Shown here in pieces: positions 3,823 to 5,492 of a stretch of 5,492 nt of DNA; positions within the stretch are counted from its first letter, which is position 1, and every line of letters starts with the position of its first letter. The notes below the pieces were generated by a model. That model did no database searches. It was not told where the DNA came from and was given only the letters and a program-made list of their open reading frames with translations. This stretch comes from Rhodospirillaceae bacterium (GTDB taxonomy: Bacteria; Pseudomonadota; Alphaproteobacteria; UBA828), in NCBI GenBank assembly GCA_028819955.1, contig JAPPKP010000271.1, forward strand, positions 1-5,492, given 5' to 3'. The translations under genes were made by a program, and so were the position numbers.

Positions 3823-5492
3823 TCAAGTCTTGCCGGTTACGGCAAGCACGAAGGCGTAGGCCATCGCCACCTCTTCGAGCCGGCGAAAGCGGCCGGAGGC
3901 GCCGCCGTGGCCGGCCTCCATGTTGGTGTGCAGCAGGAGGGGATTGCCGTCGGTCTTGAGCCGGCGCAGCTTCGCCACCCACTTGGCCGGCTCCCAATAG
4001 GTCACGCGCGGGTCGGTGAGGCCGGCGGTCGCGAAGATCGCGGGGTAGGCCTGCGCCGTCACGTTCTCGTAGGGCGCGTAAGCCGCGACGGTGCGGTAGG
4101 CGTCCTCGTCCTCGATCGGGTTGCCCCACTCCGGCCATTCCGGCGGAGTCAGCGGCAGGCCCGCGTCGCACATGGTGTTGAGCACGTCGACGAAGGGCAC
4201 CTCGGCGACGATGCTGGCGAAGATGTCGGGCCGTAGGTTCGCGACCGCCCCCATCAGCATGCCGCCGGCGCTGCCGCCGTGGGCGGCGATCCGACCCGTC
4301 GACGCGTAACCCTCGGCGATCAGGTGCTCGGCGGCGGCGATGAAGTCCGCGAAGGTGTTGGTCTTCTTCGCGAGCTTGCCGTCGAGATACCAGCCGTAGC
4401 CGCAATCCGAGCCGCCCCGGATGTGGGCGATGGCGTAGACGAAGCCCCGGTCCACCAGGCTCAGCCGGTTGGTCGAGAACGCGGCCGGGATAGCGTGGCC
4501 GTAGGCACCGTAGCCGTAGAGGAGGAGCGGCGCGGTGCCGTCGAGCGGTGTCTCACGCCGATGGAGTAGCGAGACGGGCACCTCGGCGCCGTCGTGGCTC
4601 ACGGCGGTGAGCCGGCGGGTGACATAGTCGGCGGGGTCGTGCCCGCTCGGCACCTCCCGGGTCTTGCGCAGCGTCCGGGCACGGGTGCTCATGTCGTAGT
4701 CGAAGGTCTGCGCAGGCGTCGTCATGGAGCTGTAGACGAAGCGGAGCGTCTCGGTCTCGAACTCGTAGCCGGGCAGGAGCGAAAGGTCGTAGGCCTCCTC
4801 CTCGAAGTCGACGGTATGGGCCTCGCCGGTCTCCAGGTCGGTGATGACGATGCGCGGCAGGCCGCCGACCCGCTCCAGCCGCACGTGATGGCCGGCGAAG
4901 AGAAGCTGCGCGCGCAGGTAGGTGCCGGGCTCGTGGGGTAGCCAGTCGCGCCACGCTGCGCGCTCCGGCGCCTCCAGCGGCGCGGTCACGATCTTGAAGT
5001 CGGTCGCGCCGTCGGCGTTGGTCAGGATGTGGAGACGCTCGCCCCGGAGGGCGACGTCGTACTCGATGCCGCGCTCGCGAGCGGCGATCAAACGAGGCGC
5101 GCACTCGGGTGCGCTGGCGTCGATCAGGTGAACCTCGGAGGTCGTGTGGTCGTGGGCCGAGATCAGGACGAAGCGCCTGCTCTCGGACTCGCCGATTCTG
5201 AGAAAGAAGCCGGGGTCGGCCTCCTCGTAGACCACCGGATCGGCCTCCGGTGCGCTGCCGACGCGGTGGCGGCGCACCTGGTAAGGGCGGTGGTTCTCGT
5301 CGAGTACGGTGTAGAAGACGGTCTCGCCGTCGGCCGCCCAGATGACCTCCCCGTGCGCGTTCTCGATCGGCCCGTCGATGACCGCACCGGAGGCGATGTC
5401 TCGGACGAAGAGGCGGTAGCGCTCCGAGCCGTTGAGGTCGAGGGTGTAGGCGAGGCGGCGGTGGTCGTGGCTGTGCTCGCAGTCTCCGATCC
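3823..5492 (-). CDS. ptrB: Oligopeptidase B, S9A family serine peptidase (N-terminus beyond right edge)
   Basis: A prolyl-oligopeptidase-type cytosolic enzyme that cleaves short peptides after basic residues. The frame is open from the window edge, giving 555 visible residues. The first roughly 275 belong to the beta-propeller (for example RRLAYTLDLNGSERY and VIWAADGETVFYTVLDE). The C-terminal alpha/beta hydrolase domain carries LLLYGYGAYGHA, AHIRGGSDCGYGWY, the nucleophile elbow GGSAGG (Ser at 4270-4272, visible residue 407), TDPRVTYWEPAKW (Asp at 4012-4014, residue 493) and EAGHGG (His at 3907-3909, residue 528). The Ser-Asp and Asp-His spacings of 86 and 35 match E. coli oligopeptidase B as I remember it, which implies about 125 residues are missing. 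The start codon is outside the window, and the in-frame GTG at 5277 is internal. Remembered specificity residues differ: IPAAF replaces IDADF, and EWPEW replaces EFEEW. A close S9A homologue with altered specificity is the alternative. Confidence 0.92.
   Translation of the reverse strand, partial: IGDCEHSHDHRRLAYTLDLNGSERYRLFVRDIASGAVIDGPIENAHGEVIWAADGETVFYTVLDENHRPYQVRRHRVGSAPEADPVVYEEADPGFFLRIGESESRRFVLISAHDHTTSEVHLIDASAPECAPRLIAARERGIEYDVALRGERLHILTNADGATDFKIVTAPLEAPERAAWRDWLPHEPGTYLRAQLLFAGHHVRLERVGGLPRIVITDLETGEAHTVDFEEEAYDLSLLPGYEFETETLRFVYSSMTTPAQTFDYDMSTRARTLRKTREVPSGHDPADYVTRRLTAVSHDGAEVPVSLLHRRETPLDGTAPLLLYGYGAYGHAIPAAFSTNRLSLVDRGFVYAIAHIRGGSDCGYGWYLDGKLAKKTNTFADFIAAAEHLIAEGYASTGRIAAHGGSAGGMLMGAVANLRPDIFASIVAEVPFVDVLNTMCDAGLPLTPPEWPEWGNPIEDEDAYRTVAAYAPYENVTAQAYPAIFATAGLTDPRVTYWEPAKWVAKLRRLKTDGNPLLLHTNMEAGHGGASGRFRRLEEVAMAYAFVLAVTGKT

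Noticed and set aside
3665..4405. A 246-codon minus-strand frame that spans the hairpin array and overlaps the peptidase gene
   Set aside because: It is in a different frame from the catalytic domain, is extremely Arg-rich, and covers the palindromic intergenic DNA. Nothing in it resembles a protein family.
5163..5387. A small Arg/Ser/Thr-rich minus-strand frame near the right edge
   Set aside because: It lies in another frame within the oligopeptidase B gene, whose own frame stays open and protein-like to the window edge.

Overview
This GC-rich window (strong G/C bias at third codon positions, GTG starts, dense coding on both strands) looks like a chromosomal segment of an alphaproteobacterium. 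That placement rests on the overall style of the CueR, cytochrome c and oligopeptidase B proteins as I remember them. It is an inference; no rRNA or other phylogenetic marker is present. No tRNA, CRISPR array, IS element or integration site was seen.

Left part (1 to about 2485): a copper and redox-stress locus built around a divergent promoter. On the minus strand, the N-terminal 304 codons of a copper-exporting P1B-type ATPase (CopA type, with YHS and heavy-metal-binding cysteine domains at its N-terminus) run off the left edge. On the plus strand lie a CueR-type MerR copper sensor, a membrane-anchored mono-haem cytochrome c whose ATG overlaps the cueR stop (ATGA), and, after 115 bp, a secreted Cu/Zn superoxide dismutase. 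The 124-bp divergent gap holds two back-to-back MerR-type promoters. Each has TTGACC, a 19-bp spacer and a -10-like hexamer, and each spacer carries a 21-bp CueR-like operator. One drives copA and the other drives cueR and the genes behind it. The likely logic is that Cu(I) binds CueR, which then activates both directions: CopA exports Cu(I) from the cytoplasm, while the cytochrome c and SodC act on the periplasmic side. The roles of the last two in copper handling are inferred from position.

Right part (2592 to 5492): a complete luciferase-like (LLM) flavin-dependent oxidoreductase on the plus strand converges on an oligopeptidase B (S9A serine peptidase) on the minus strand. The peptidase gene lacks its N-terminus because it runs off the right edge. 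The 154 bp between them carry one hairpin just after the LLM stop and then a tight array of four hairpins. Three of the four are closed by the d(GCGNAGC) type of trinucleotide-loop mini-hairpin. Nothing functionally links this half to the copper locus.

Most noteworthy: the paired CueR promoters, the cueR-cytochrome c-sodC gene order, the triple GCGNAGC hairpin array, and an oligopeptidase B that lacks the acidic residues thought to give dibasic specificity. None of these proves a new system.
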